Part shown: positions 25,992 through 33,983 of the stretch, piece after piece
How positions within the stretch are numbered: the first letter of the stretch is position 1
Layout: each line of letters starts with the position of its first letter
Assembly: GCF_013179515.1 (NCBI RefSeq)
Contig: NZ_JABMCN010000015.1
Span: 1-38,887, forward strand
Source of the DNA: Pseudomonas sp. CM27
Lineage (GTDB): Bacteria > Pseudomonadota > Gammaproteobacteria > Pseudomonadales > Pseudomonadaceae
DNA length: 38,887 bases
Direction of reading: 5' to 3'
Translations under genes and position numbers: made by a program
Notes under the pieces: model-generated
The model's input: only the letters and a program-made list of their open reading frames with translations
Told to the model about the DNA's origin: nothing
Databases searched by the model: none

Positions 25992-27245
25992 ATGACCAGC
26001 ACACCATCGTCCTGGCCACGCCCCTCGGAAGCCGTTCGCGCGCTCATGCGCAAAGGCGCCGAACTCGCTCAGGCGCTGCCGTCGGAGTGGGTCGAGCGCC
26101 TCAATCAGGCGCTTTTGTCTTCAGCGGAAGATGCCAAACTGCTGGAGGACCCGGTCATCCTCGCGGCATGCCGGCGCGCCAACCGGGCAGAGTTGCTGCA
26201 TTGGGCAAACGCCAATCTGCAGCGCCCTGGAGAGCCGGTGGAGCCCTACGTGTCTGCTGATATGGTGGACACGGCCAGGGAGCTTGCCCGCAGGGGGGGG
26301 GCCGAACTGCTGATGAATGTGGCAAGGTCGACACAAAACGCAGCCTGGGAGCTGTGGATGAAGATGGCGTTCAGCCTGACACAGGATCCACTGGAGCTCG
26401 AGGAGTTCCTGGAGGTTTCGTCGCGGTCGATCTCGGAATTCATCGACAGCAACATGCGTGTGGTGACCCAGATTGTCCTGGAAGTAAAGAGCGCCCAGGC
26501 GCATGACGATCCGATCGACAAACGCAGCCTGGTCACTCGGCTGCTCGATGGCAGGGATGTGGACGCGGAGCAGTTAGGCAGGCGACTGGGCTACAGCCTG
26601 GCTCAGAGGCACCATGCCTGCCTCGTCTGGAGCGAAATCCCGGACGCCGAGATTCGTCCTCTGGAGGATATGGCGCGCGCCCTGGCGCAGCTCACGGGTA
26701 CGCTAGCGCCTCTGATCGTGTTCGCGGGCCCAGCGACCCTGTGGGCCTGGAGCAATGCGTCAAAGCCGCTGGATCTGCACCTGCTGCAAGGCGTCGCCCG
26801 GCAATTTCCGAAGATTCGCGCGGCGATCGGTTCGGCGGGCGCGGGGGTGAATGGCTTCCGGCGCTCGCACCTGGAAGCCTTGACCACCCAGCGGTTGATG
26901 GGGCGTTTGGCGGGTTCACCCGCAGTCGCCACGATCGATCAGGTGAGGATGGTGTCGTTGATGACACAGGATGCCCGCGCAGCCAGGCAGTTCGTCTTGA
27001 GCACGCTGGGGCGCCTGGCGACCGAGCCCTCGGTGCTTCAGCATTCGTTGCACGTCTTTCTGGCCAATGGCTGCAACGTCACCCAGACCGCGGAGGTGCT
27101 GGGTACCCATCGCAATACCTTGCTGCGCCGGCTCGAGCGCGCACAGGACCTGCTGCCTATCCCGTTTGCCGACCATCGCATCCAGATCGCTGCCGCACTC
27201 GAACTGGTGATCTGGAATACCCCATTAGCAAACGACGAGAAATAG
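25992..27245 (+). CDS. PucR-type transcriptional regulator
   Basis: A 417-residue regulator with the C-terminal PucR HTH (about 350-405): SVLQHSLHVFLANGCNVTQT then AEVLGTHRNTLLRRLERAQDL. The central part (about 170-330) resembles the GGDEF-like middle domain of CdaR/PucR proteins, and the N-terminal 150 residues are a helical domain I cannot name. It starts 13 bp after the YCF48 gene with only a weak ribosome site, and ends the operon. It may sense the transported compound and adjust the operon, perhaps through the palindrome at 19353-19394, though TetR is a competing candidate there. PucR-family members usually act as activators. Confidence 0.83.
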   Translation: MTSTPSSWPRPSEAVRALMRKGAELAQALPSEWVERLNQALLSSAEDAKLLEDPVILAACRRANRAELLHWANANLQRPGEPVEPYVSADMVDTARELARRGGAELLMNVARSTQNAAWELWMKMAFSLTQDPLELEEFLEVSSRSISEFIDSNMRVVTQIVLEVKSAQAHDDPIDKRSLVTRLLDGRDVDAEQLGRRLGYSLAQRHHACLVWSEIPDAEIRPLEDMARALAQLTGTLAPLIVFAGPATLWAWSNASKPLDLHLLQGVARQFPKIRAAIGSAGAGVNGFRRSHLEALTTQRLMGRLAGSPAVATIDQVRMVSLMTQDARAARQFVLSTLGRLATEPSVLQHSLHVFLANGCNVTQTAEVLGTHRNTLLRRLERAQDLLPIPFADHRIQIAAALELVIWNTPLANDEK

Positions 27246-27334
27246 AGGTGAAGGCAGACTTGGCTTCTGGCTGCGCACCGATGCCCAGGGACGTTTCGAC
27301 AGCTTGTCGACTCCTCTAGTGGTAGCCAGCCACG

Positions 27335-27424
27335 TCAAAGGATCGGTTTACCGCCGGTGACAGCGTACCGGGAACCACTGATGTAGCTGGCCTCATCGGA
27401 GCCCAGTAATACATAAACTGGTGT
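27335..27424 (-). pseudogene. C-terminal remnant of a short-chain dehydrogenase
   Basis: The minus-strand frame reads VYVLLGSDEASYISGSRYAV then TGGKPIL and a TGA at 27335-27337. This is the standard SDR ending, in which a LASDEASYITG-type loop is followed by a GG near the C terminus. Nothing else of the gene survives; upstream the frame runs straight into a 9-bp tandem repeat. The normal cofactor and active-site parts are gone, so it is a remnant, left between the PucR and PoxB-like genes. Confidence 0.6.
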
Positions 27425-27466
27425 GCTGCGAACGCTGCGTTCGCTGCGTTCGCTGCGTTCGCTGCG
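27424..27466. repeat. 9-bp tandem repeat CGCTGCGTT
   Basis: Three exact copies of CGCTGCGTT run from 27433 to 27459, followed by a partial fourth copy CGCTGCG (27460-27466) and preceded by a degenerate copy TGCTGCGAA (27424-27432). The repeat abuts the breakpoint of the SDR remnant. It is a multiple of three, so in the remnant's frame it adds Ser-Glu-Arg triplets. Confidence 0.85.
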
Positions 27467-27523
27467 GCGCGCGGCGGTGCCGCCACTGCGAACAACATTG
27501 AAGCACGCCGCGTAAAGCTTAAC

Positions 27524-27541
27524 CCGCGCCTGCGCGCGGGC
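27524..27541 (-). terminator. GC-rich hairpin after the TPP enzyme gene
   Basis: CCCGCGC (27524-27530) pairs with GCGCGGG (27535-27541) around CTGC, 12 bp beyond the stop of the minus-strand TPP enzyme. The following minus-strand bases, TTAAGCTTT, are only moderately T-rich, so this is a plausible but weak terminator. Confidence 0.5.
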
Positions 27542-27552
27542 TGCTGCTATCA

Positions 27553-29340
27553 CTATTTTTTGCCGGGCAGTACTGAGCTCAGGACCTGCTTGGCGGTCTG
27601 CACGATGACACCTGCCTGATCGGGGTCTCCCTTGAGCAAGGTGCTGGCAAATTTCTTTGCCTGTTCCAGCTTGATGTGCGGGGGAAGGGGAGGCACGTTC
27701 GGGTCGGTCTTGAATTCGATCAACACCGGCCGGTCAGCCGCCAGCGCGCGTTCCCAAGCGCCGGCAATGTCTTCCTCCCGCTCCACATAGATGCCCTGCA
27801 AACCGATGGAAATGGCGAACAAGTGGTAGGGCACGTCGGGGATCGACTGTGACGCCTCGAACTTGGGGTCTCCTTCCATCACGCGTTGTTCCCAGGTGAC
27901 CTGGTTGAGGTCTTCATTGTTGAACACCGCGCAGATCCACTTCGGGTTATCCCACTGGCGCCAGTACTTGGCCACGGTGATCAGTTCGGCCAGGTTGTTC
28001 ATCTGCATCGCACCGTCACCTACCAACGCCACCACGCTTCGCTGCGGGTGGGCGAATTTGGCGGCGATGGCATAGGGCACCGCCGCGCCCATGCTCGCCA
28101 GTCCGCCGGACAGCGAGCACTGCATGCCCTGGCGGATCTGCAGATCGCGGGCAAACCAGTTGGCGCATGACCCCGAGTCGCTGGTGACGATGGCCTGATC
28201 AGGCAGGCGAGGGGAGAGTTCATGCACCACGCGTTGCGGGTTGATCGGGTCGGCTTTGACCAGCGCGCGTTTCTCCAGGGTCTTGTCCCAGTGCGCGCGC
28301 CAGCTTACGACCTTGTCGCGCCAGCGTCGCTCGCTTTTGCGCTCGAGCAGCGGCAGCAGGGCGCGCAGGGTTTCGGCGGCATCGCCCACCAGGTTGACTT
28401 CCATTGGATAGCGCAGGCTGAGCATGTCTGGTTGCAGGTCGATCTGCACCCCACGGGCCTGGCCTTCCTTGGGCAGGAACTCGGCATAGGGGAAGCCGGA
28501 GCCGATCATCAGCAAGGTGTCGCACTCGTTCATCAACTGGTAGCTCGGTTCAGTACCGAGCAGGCCGATGGCGCCGGTGACCCAGGGCAAATCGTCAGGC
28601 AGCACGGCCTTGCCGAGCAGCGCCTTGGCCACGCCGGCACCGAGCTTTTCGGCCACGGCTACGACCTGCTCGGTCGCTTGCAAGGCGCCGGCACCGACCA
28701 GGATTGCCACCTTTCGCCCGGCATTGAGCACTTCGGCCGCCCGTTGCAGGTCAGCGTCGAACGGCACGACCTTGGGCTTGCTGTAGCCAACGCCCGAATG
28801 CACCGTGCCGTGTGCCCTTGCCGGCTCCTGATAGGGCAGGTCCTGTACGTCATTGGGCAGGATGATGGCGGTGACCCGGCGTTCGCCGACGGCCGTCCGC
28901 ACTGCGCGGTCGAGCAGGTGCCGCACCTGCTCCGGGGTCGATGCCTGCTGCACGAAGGCGCCGGCCACATCCTTGAACATCGACAACAGGTCGAGTTCTT
29001 GCTGGTAATGCCCGCCAAGCGCCGCACGCGCTTGCTGCCCGACGATGGCCAGTACCGGTTGGTGATCCATGCGAGCATCGTAGAGGCCGGTCAGCAGGTG
29101 TGAGGCGCCGGGGCCGGAAGTGGCGATGCACACGCCGAGCTCGCCGGTGAACTTGGCGTGAGCGCTGGCCATGAACGCGGCCATCTCTTCATGGCGGGCC
29201 TGAATGAATTCAATCTTGCCGTTGGCGCGGCTCAATGCACCAAATACGCCATTGATGCCATCCCCGGGATAGCCGAAGATTCGTCGAACGCCCCACTGGT
29301 ACAAACGCTCGACCAGAAAGTCGCCTACTGTCGTTGTCAT
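27553..29340 (-). CDS. thiamine-pyrophosphate enzyme, PoxB-like (pyruvate oxidase family)
   Basis: A 595-residue TPP enzyme. The PYR domain (about 1-170) contains GYPGDGINGVFGAL and the catalytic glutamate in ARHEEMAAFMA; the central FAD/DHS-like domain follows (about 190-330); the PP domain holds the TPP motif VGDGAMQMNNLAELITVAKY and closing FNNEDLNQ. Closest in general form are pyruvate:quinone oxidases, which make acetate and CO2; acetolactate synthases and oxalyl-CoA-type enzymes are relatives but less like it. It stands alone on the minus strand near small stress-type genes. Related genes in pseudomonads are often part of stationary-phase gene sets, so a similar control is possible but not shown here. 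Confidence 0.85.
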   Translation of the reverse strand: MTTTVGDFLVERLYQWGVRRIFGYPGDGINGVFGALSRANGKIEFIQARHEEMAAFMASAHAKFTGELGVCIATSGPGASHLLTGLYDARMDHQPVLAIVGQQARAALGGHYQQELDLLSMFKDVAGAFVQQASTPEQVRHLLDRAVRTAVGERRVTAIILPNDVQDLPYQEPARAHGTVHSGVGYSKPKVVPFDADLQRAAEVLNAGRKVAILVGAGALQATEQVVAVAEKLGAGVAKALLGKAVLPDDLPWVTGAIGLLGTEPSYQLMNECDTLLMIGSGFPYAEFLPKEGQARGVQIDLQPDMLSLRYPMEVNLVGDAAETLRALLPLLERKSERRWRDKVVSWRAHWDKTLEKRALVKADPINPQRVVHELSPRLPDQAIVTSDSGSCANWFARDLQIRQGMQCSLSGGLASMGAAVPYAIAAKFAHPQRSVVALVGDGAMQMNNLAELITVAKYWRQWDNPKWICAVFNNEDLNQVTWEQRVMEGDPKFEASQSIPDVPYHLFAISIGLQGIYVEREEDIAGAWERALAADRPVLIEFKTDPNVPPLPPHIKLEQAKKFASTLLKGDPDQAGVIVQTAKQVLSSVLPGKK

Positions 29341-29506
29341 CGTCTTTTCCCTATCTGTGATCGATAGGGTCTGGACTGGGCCGCAAAGTGGAAAGTTTCA
29401 ACAGGTTGTTCGTGGTCAGCCTGCAGGAACCTCTGATAGGTATGGCTTCTCAAGGCCTTCATCGCGCAAGAGCATGCGCAAGGTGTCGACTGGGATGCTT
29501 TGCCCC

Positions 29507-29536
29507 GCTGTGGGCGCGGGATTGCCGCCCCACAGG
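29507..29536. repeat. degenerate REP-like inverted repeat
   Basis: CTGTGGG at 29508-29514 and CCCACAG at 29529-29535 form an inverted repeat around a GCGGG-containing centre. The composition recalls the repetitive extragenic palindromes of P. putida, which carry GCTGTGGGAGCGGG-type arms. Only part of a typical element is present, and one copy cannot prove the class. The remaining DNA between 29341 and 29568 shows no gene. Confidence 0.3.
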
Positions 29537-29568
29537 CATCGCGTCAGTTTCGCGCGGGTCAGCCGACA

Positions 29569-29940
29569 TCATCCCCCTGAACCGCCACCTCCCGTGCCAC
29601 CACCGCCCGAACCTCCACTTCCGCTACCTGAACCGGTGCCCGTGCCGGTCCCTGTGCCTCTGCTATCCGAACCGCCCATCCCGCTGCCACTGCCCGAACC
29701 ATCGGTAGTGCCATCTCCGCCGGTATTGTCAGTGCCGTTGCTACCGGTACCGCCTGACCCGGTGCCCATGCCATCACCCGGTGTACCAGACCCGCTGGCG
29801 CCGCCGTTCATCTGGCCATCGTCTTGTGTCTGTGTGCCAGGGGCGCGCTGATCGTTCATGTTGGTAGCCGCCAGCACAATGGGGGCGCTCGCACCCAGGC
29901 ACAGCGCCAATAGCCATGTATGAGGCTTCATTATCTTCAT
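29569..29940 (-). CDS. secreted Gly/Ser/Thr-rich low-complexity protein
   Basis: A 123-residue protein with a clean signal peptide (KPHTWLLALCLGASAPIVLA, cut near VLA-AT) and a mature part almost entirely of Gly, Ser, Thr, Asp and Asn, ending in a string of GGSGGGG blocks. AGGAG lies seven bases before ATG 29940. There is no cysteine in the mature part and no recognised domain. It could be a cell-surface or matrix protein, or an unstructured periplasmic filler. Because the codons still keep a frame and a signal peptide, I treat it as real rather than a repeat artefact, but the function is unknown. Confidence 0.65.
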   Translation of the reverse strand: MKIMKPHTWLLALCLGASAPIVLAATNMNDQRAPGTQTQDDGQMNGGASGSGTPGDGMGTGSGGTGSNGTDNTGGDGTTDGSGSGSGMGGSDSRGTGTGTGTGSGSGSGGSGGGGTGGGGSGG

Positions 29941-30045
29941 GATGAATCTCCTGTTTGCGGTAATTGCCTAGCGTTCGGCCAGGGGGAGGAGTGGGTCGTG
30001 CGATGCGGTCGACGGACGGGCCGACTTGTCAGGTCATCGAGGGGA

Positions 30046-30189
30046 TCAACCGTCGGACTGCTCCTCAGGTGGAACCTGGCCGTCGGGCCAGTCTGGTGCC
30101 TCTTGCTCCGGTTCAGGCCTGGGGGCCGGCTCGCCGGGGTTATGTAGTACCTCGTCGATGTAAGGGTCGGGGCGGTCGGGGTCAATCAT
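30046..30189 (-). CDS. 47-residue acidic, proline-rich protein
   Basis: A short ORF starting MIDPDRPDPYIDEVLHNPGE and continuing rich in Pro, Glu and Asp. An AGAGGA site lies seven bases before its ATG, which favours this start over in-frame ATGs at 30249 and 30321 that lack a site. Many pseudomonads have similar tiny acidic proteins near stress genes. It is probably cytoplasmic and disordered. No function is claimed. Confidence 0.6.
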   Translation of the reverse strand: MIDPDRPDPYIDEVLHNPGEPAPRPEPEQEAPDWPDGQVPPEEQSDG

Positions 30190-30322
30190 GGCGGGATCCT
30201 CTACGGTGGTTACCCCGCTTAGGTCGCCCTGATGAAGTGGCTGTTCCATCCGATTGCGTGAACGGAACGACAACCGGCCGTGGCGACTCCATTGCAGCAA
30301 CAGCGTGCCAAGGAGTGCCATG

Positions 30323-31036
30323 ATGATCCACGTGGGATGCGCGGGCTGGAGCTTGTCCCGTCAGTACGCCGATGAGTTCCAGCAGTCGGGTAGCCACTTG
30401 CAGCGCTATGCTGCGCGGTTTGGTGCCGTGGAGATCAACACCTCGTTCTATCGGCCGCACCTGCCTACCACTTACGCCCGCTGGGCTCACTCGGTACCGG
30501 AGTATTTCCGCTTCGCCGTCAAGCTGCCCAGGATCATCACCCACGAACTGCGTCTGGAAGGCTGTGAGGTTGCGCTAGATGTGTTTCTTGGCCAATGCCA
30601 GCAATTGGGTGACCGCCTGGGCTGCCTGCTCGTACAGCTGCCGCCATCGCTGGCCCATGATGCCAGCCGAGACCGGCGTTTCTTTGAACGCCTGCGCCAA
30701 CGCCATGCCGGGCCGGTGGCGGTAGAGCCAAGGCACGCCAGTTGGCAAGCGGCGCAGCCGATGCTGATCGACTTGCGTATTGCCCAGGTGGCGGCGAGCC
30801 CTTCACGCTTCGTTGCCGATGCGCAACCTGCTGGCTGGCCTGGGTTGGTTTACTGGCGACTGCACGGCGAACCGAGGATCTACCACAGCGAGTATTCGCA
30901 GCAGTACCTGCAACAGCTGGCTGAGCGGCTGCAGCGCAGCCACGCTGCAGGCGCAGCTACCTGGTGCGTGTTCGACAATACGGCCTCCGGGGCGGCACTG
31001 GGTAACGCGCTGAGGCTCGAGCGGTACCTGCGCTGA
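30323..31036 (+). CDS. DUF72 (YecE-like) protein
   Basis: A 237-residue DUF72 protein with a TIM-barrel-like fold by family knowledge. Family motifs include VGCAGWS at the start, EINTSFYRPHL (about 39-49), FRFAVKLPRIITHE (about 63-76), LVQLPPSLA (about 104-112), VAVEPRHASW (about 136-145) and YWRLHGEPRIYHSEYS (about 174-189). AGGAG at 30311-30315 is seven bases before ATG 30323 and four before ATG 30320, so I favour the second. It is divergent from the 47-residue gene. The family is widespread and its role is not settled; a nuclease-like or metal-related activity has been suggested. Confidence 0.85.
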   Translation: MIHVGCAGWSLSRQYADEFQQSGSHLQRYAARFGAVEINTSFYRPHLPTTYARWAHSVPEYFRFAVKLPRIITHELRLEGCEVALDVFLGQCQQLGDRLGCLLVQLPPSLAHDASRDRRFFERLRQRHAGPVAVEPRHASWQAAQPMLIDLRIAQVAASPSRFVADAQPAGWPGLVYWRLHGEPRIYHSEYSQQYLQQLAERLQRSHAAGAATWCVFDNTASGAALGNALRLERYLR

Positions 31037-31106
31037 CGCGATCGGATCAAACTTTTTGCTGCCGTCGGGCTCTTCTGAGAACACTTTGCAATGTGAGGAG
31101 CAGCCC

Positions 31107-31337
31107 ATGAAACATGACGATGGCAAGACTGGCGATGGTGATAAAGTCCCGCGGGTGCTTTCTTCTGAAGAGGCGCAGCAAGGCGAGCGAACCCCAAATC
31201 CGGTGCTCGAGCGCCCGGACCGGAATACCGAGGCAGTGGACAAGGTGATTACGCCTACCTCCATCAAGAAACAGGAAGAACAGACGCACCAGATTAATCA
31301 GCATCTTGCCGAGGCCGAAAAGAAGACCCGCCGCTGA
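31107..31337 (+). CDS. small hydrophilic hypothetical protein
   Basis: A 76-residue, highly charged protein (MKHDDGKTGDGDKVPRVLSS at the start, and EKKTRR at the end). AGGAG is six bases before the ATG, which fixes the start. There is no hydrophobic segment or cysteine. Residues about 50-76 look like a short amphipathic helix with QTHQINQHLAEAEKK. A weak hairpin CCGGG/CCCGG follows at 31352-31368. I do not recognise the family. Confidence 0.65.
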   Translation: MKHDDGKTGDGDKVPRVLSSEEAQQGERTPNPVLERPDRNTEAVDKVITPTSIKKQEEQTHQINQHLAEAEKKTRR

Positions 31338-31567
31338 AGACCTGATCAGGTGGCCGGGCGCTCGGCCCGGTTTGCCTGCCTGTGGTCTTATCTAAACAGT
31401 CTTTGCAACGCAAGCGAAGTCGAGCGGTAACATCAGATCGATGTGATGCCATGGCATTGAATTCAATTCGTTGCCTGAAAGAAATTTCACCTCAACTATT
31501 GGCGTCTTCGCTCGTGGTTTGAGCAGGCTCGGCGTCGGCATTAGCGCTGCCTGGTGGTGCTTCCTGA

Positions 31568-31729
31568 TCACAGTTTTCGCCCATCCCGATATTCCTTGCG
31601 CAACGCATGCAACTGCCGGTTGTCCAGCCCTTCGAGGGCAAGGACGGAGCGCTCGGCGGACTTCGTCGCCCGGATCAGCTGGTTCAGCTTGAGGTGGATG
31701 AAACCCATCAGGCTGACCGTTGTGGTCTG
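31568..31729 (-). pseudogene. C-terminal remnant of a low-affinity iron permease-type gene
   Basis: The minus-strand frame reads QTTTVSLMGFIHLKLNQLIR, then ATKSAERSVLALEGLDNRQL and HALRKEYRDGRKL before TGA (31568-31570). This is the cytoplasmic tail of PF04120-type low-affinity iron permeases, whose last membrane helix normally runs TTIVTFLMVFLIQNTQNRD before LKLDELIRA. Here the Q-N-T-Q-N-R-D segment is missing, so the gene is both truncated and internally deleted. It sits directly against the stop of the next minus-strand gene. The match is by eye. Confidence 0.5.
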
Positions 31730-31730
31730 G

Positions 31731-31979
31731 TCATGACTGCACCTGCGCCGCTGTGTTCTTTTTCCATCCCCTGAGGTTCATGAGACACAGCACTACCTGG
31801 AGCACAATCAACGCCCACGCTTGGGCATGCCATCCCCACACGGCCCACAGAACGTTACTTGCGATGAAGCAACAGAAGCCGACTTTTCGCCGCCCAGGGC
31901 GCCGCGATCCTATCCACCAAGCTGCCAATACGGTCACTGCCATCGCAGGCCATTCCAGCATTCCGATCCAGCTTCCCAT
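31731..31979 (-). CDS. small inner-membrane protein, two to three TM segments
   Basis: About 82 residues with hydrophobic segments at about 8-22, 35-49 and 52-67, separated by the basic loop GSRRPGRRKVG and closed by RGWKKN. The pattern (LEWPAM, IASNVLWAVWGW, LVLCLMNLRGW-like end) resembles small PnuC-like or PQ-loop-like membrane proteins. The start could also be GTG 31982; neither has a strong ribosome site. Its stop touches the iron-permease remnant. Confidence 0.6.
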   Translation of the reverse strand: MGSWIGMLEWPAMAVTVLAAWWIGSRRPGRRKVGFCCFIASNVLWAVWGWHAQAWALIVLQVVLCLMNLRGWKKNTAAQVQS

Positions 31980-32124
31980 CACGTCATTCCAATCGTTTTC
32001 ATTGAGTCCGATACGGGTGTGTTGCGGTCAATTCGCTTGCCCGGTAACCAGGTGTCCCTGAGGGTTTCGAGTACAGTATGAAGGGCTGGGTTCCACATCC
32101 AAGGCTGCTGAACGCTCTGCCGTT

Positions 32125-32928
32125 TCAACTACTCGGCGCGCTCGCTCGGCTGTTCGCCTCGTCAGCTGTCGATGTGGCGGGGCGGTGCAGATGGGCTCCG
32201 GTTGGATCGGTGATCTGAATGACGGTACCGTGCTGCCAGCCATTCGCCAGAGGATCAGCCGCAGGTACTTGAATATCAGCTCGCTGAGCCTTTGTTTTTG
32301 CCGCATCCACTCGCAGGCGCCGATTGCGTTGTTCGACCATCGTTGGGTCAGCCTGGCCCTCGGCAGTGAAGCCCATCATCAACTGCGGCACGCCCACAGG
32401 GAGCGCTTTGTCCTGGTCGGTATGCCACGTGTGCCAGGTCTTCCCGTAGGTACGGGCAAGCCGTTTCATCAGCAGATGTTCAGCAGGCGCAGGGATGCCG
32501 GGAGCGACCAGCTGCCCAGAGGAAACCTCAAAGCCATGACTATGCCACATAGCCTTCTCCTTGGCCGCAAGCCCAGCAAAGAGCTTTTCGTCGATGATGT
32601 ACTCGACGCCCATGATCTTCGCATCTTTCGCATTGCCATCGAATATCACGCACTGAATGACATCCTCGTTGAGGATGGAGCAGTAGTGATGCGCTTCCAT
32701 CTGTACACCGGGGTGGCCGTTGTAGAAGTGGAATCCATCCAGATAGGCGTTGATGGCGTCGATGGGGGGCTTGGACTGCAACGTCGCCGCTCCGGCTTCA
32801 AGCATCTGGGTTTGAACTGACGCGGGCCTGCCTGGTGGCTCTACAGGTGACTTGGTCTCGGGCGTAGAGCAGGCCCACAGTAGGCAGCAGGTAAGGGGCA
32901 GGGCTACGGCTGGCAGGAACTGTCGCAT
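32125..32928 (-). CDS. OBAP-like (DUF1264) lipoprotein
   Basis: A 267-residue protein with a lipoprotein signal (MRQFLPAVALPLTCCLLWAC, lipobox LWAC) and a DUF1264 domain with FHFYNGHPGVQMEAHHYCS (about 66-84), EDVIQCVIFDGNAKDAKIMG and EYIIDEKLF, then KEKAMWHSHGFEV. The family is named for plant oil-body-associated proteins; bacterial members have no settled role. I chose ATG 32928 because it gives the lipoprotein signal; the in-frame start 25 codons earlier would disrupt it. It likely sits on the inner leaflet of the outer membrane. Confidence 0.8.
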   Translation of the reverse strand: MRQFLPAVALPLTCCLLWACSTPETKSPVEPPGRPASVQTQMLEAGAATLQSKPPIDAINAYLDGFHFYNGHPGVQMEAHHYCSILNEDVIQCVIFDGNAKDAKIMGVEYIIDEKLFAGLAAKEKAMWHSHGFEVSSGQLVAPGIPAPAEHLLMKRLARTYGKTWHTWHTDQDKALPVGVPQLMMGFTAEGQADPTMVEQRNRRLRVDAAKTKAQRADIQVPAADPLANGWQHGTVIQITDPTGAHLHRPATSTADEANSRASAPSS

Positions 32929-33051
32929 GAGAAATGCTCTGGCTAATGTCAATAGACGACAGCACCAACCTGTAAAGGAGGCAGTTCGACCGACAAACGG
33001 CACCCTTCGACATCAAGGTTTGCGCGCGGGCCAGGCGAGGTCCTATCACCC

Positions 33052-33255
33052 TGCGACCACACCTGCGCCAGCGCGCACGTATGGTTCGAAGACGAGATGC
33101 TCAACCCATTCATCGGTGCCCGCCTGGGTATTCCGGTGGACGACTACAACGGTGAAAACTTCGACCACAGCGGGCTGGACTTCATCGGTGACGCCAGTTT
33201 GCTCACCGTATCCCGCGAGGGGATGCCGACCGGTCGCGCAGGCCTGCTGCGGCCG
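33052..33255 (+). pseudogene. internal fragment, possibly of a GMC-type oxidoreductase
   Basis: The frame reads CDHTCASAHVWFEDEMLNPF, then IGARLGIPVDDYNGENFDHS and GLDFIGDASLL. The run LNPF..G...VDDYNGENFDHSGL.FIG recalls the middle part of membrane-associated GMC oxidoreductases, such as gluconate 2-dehydrogenase large subunits. No FAD motif, start or C terminus is near, and the frame then reads unconserved sequence up to 33384, next to an IS5 fragment. I treat it as a remnant cut by insertion or deletion. Confidence 0.35.
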
Positions 33256-33388
33256 GGCGGCTTATGCTTTGGGCGCGTGGCGATTTCATGGATGGCAGGC
33301 ATGAGCGTTCTCCCGGATCTATTGAGGGGATGGCAAGGAATAATCCTTACGTGGTCAATCTTGGTTTTGCTGATCGGGCGCTAGGCAC

Positions 33389-33754
33389 TGTAAGAAATCC
33401 CGAGAAACCCAATCGCCGCGCCTCCGGCGCTGAGATTTTGTAGAGTCCCCGCCATCTGCGGAAAGGAATCCTGTGATGGCAAAGCGTTATGAACTCTCGG
33501 ACGAGGCCTGGGATGTGGTCTCCAATCTTTTCATCGAAAACCATGGCCGGGGCCGGCCGCGCCTGAGCGACCGCCTGATGCTCGATGGCGTGCTCTGGGT
33601 GCTCTGCTCGGGTGCTGCATGGCGAGATATGCCAGAGCGATTTGGCCCGTGGTCAACGGTGTATCAACAGTTCCGAGGTTGGCGAAACCAGGGGACATTC
33701 GATCAGATGCTCAAACGCTTGCAGCTCAGGCTGAATGAAAAGGGCATGATTGAA
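33389..33754 (+). mobile_element. IS5-family transposase, 5' part only
   Basis: ATG 33476 opens a frame reading AKRYELSDEAWDVVSNLFIE, GRGRPRLSDRLMLDGVLWVL and CSGAAWRDMPERFGPW, the N-terminal part of an IS5-group transposase (DUF4096 region). Homology stops at LRLNEKGMIE (33754), before the DDE catalytic domain, although the frame stays open to 33973 with unrelated sequence. A possible left end is the GGCACTGTAAGAAATCCC segment at 33390-33407. The catalytic half and right end are missing, so the copy is dead. Confidence 0.8.
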
Positions 33755-33983
33755 CCGGCCCGACCACCCTCTGTTAGGTATGCTTCCACCATTCCCTTCC
33801 GTAATTTTTTATTGACACCCCAAAAGCCTCTCAGTATCGTCCTTCTTCCCTCCTTTCCGGCTACTTCCGCCGTGAACCGCCCAGGCGTTAACTCGCGAAG
33901 CGGTCATACAAGTTGCCGACACTTATACGGTCGCTATCTACTAGCGCGCCTCATTTCCGATATCAAGTGTTAAGGATGATTCT

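Noticed and set aside
33755..33973. C-terminal part of the IS5 transposase frame
   Set aside because: The frame stays open but the sequence no longer resembles a transposase after residue 94 and lacks the DDE residues.
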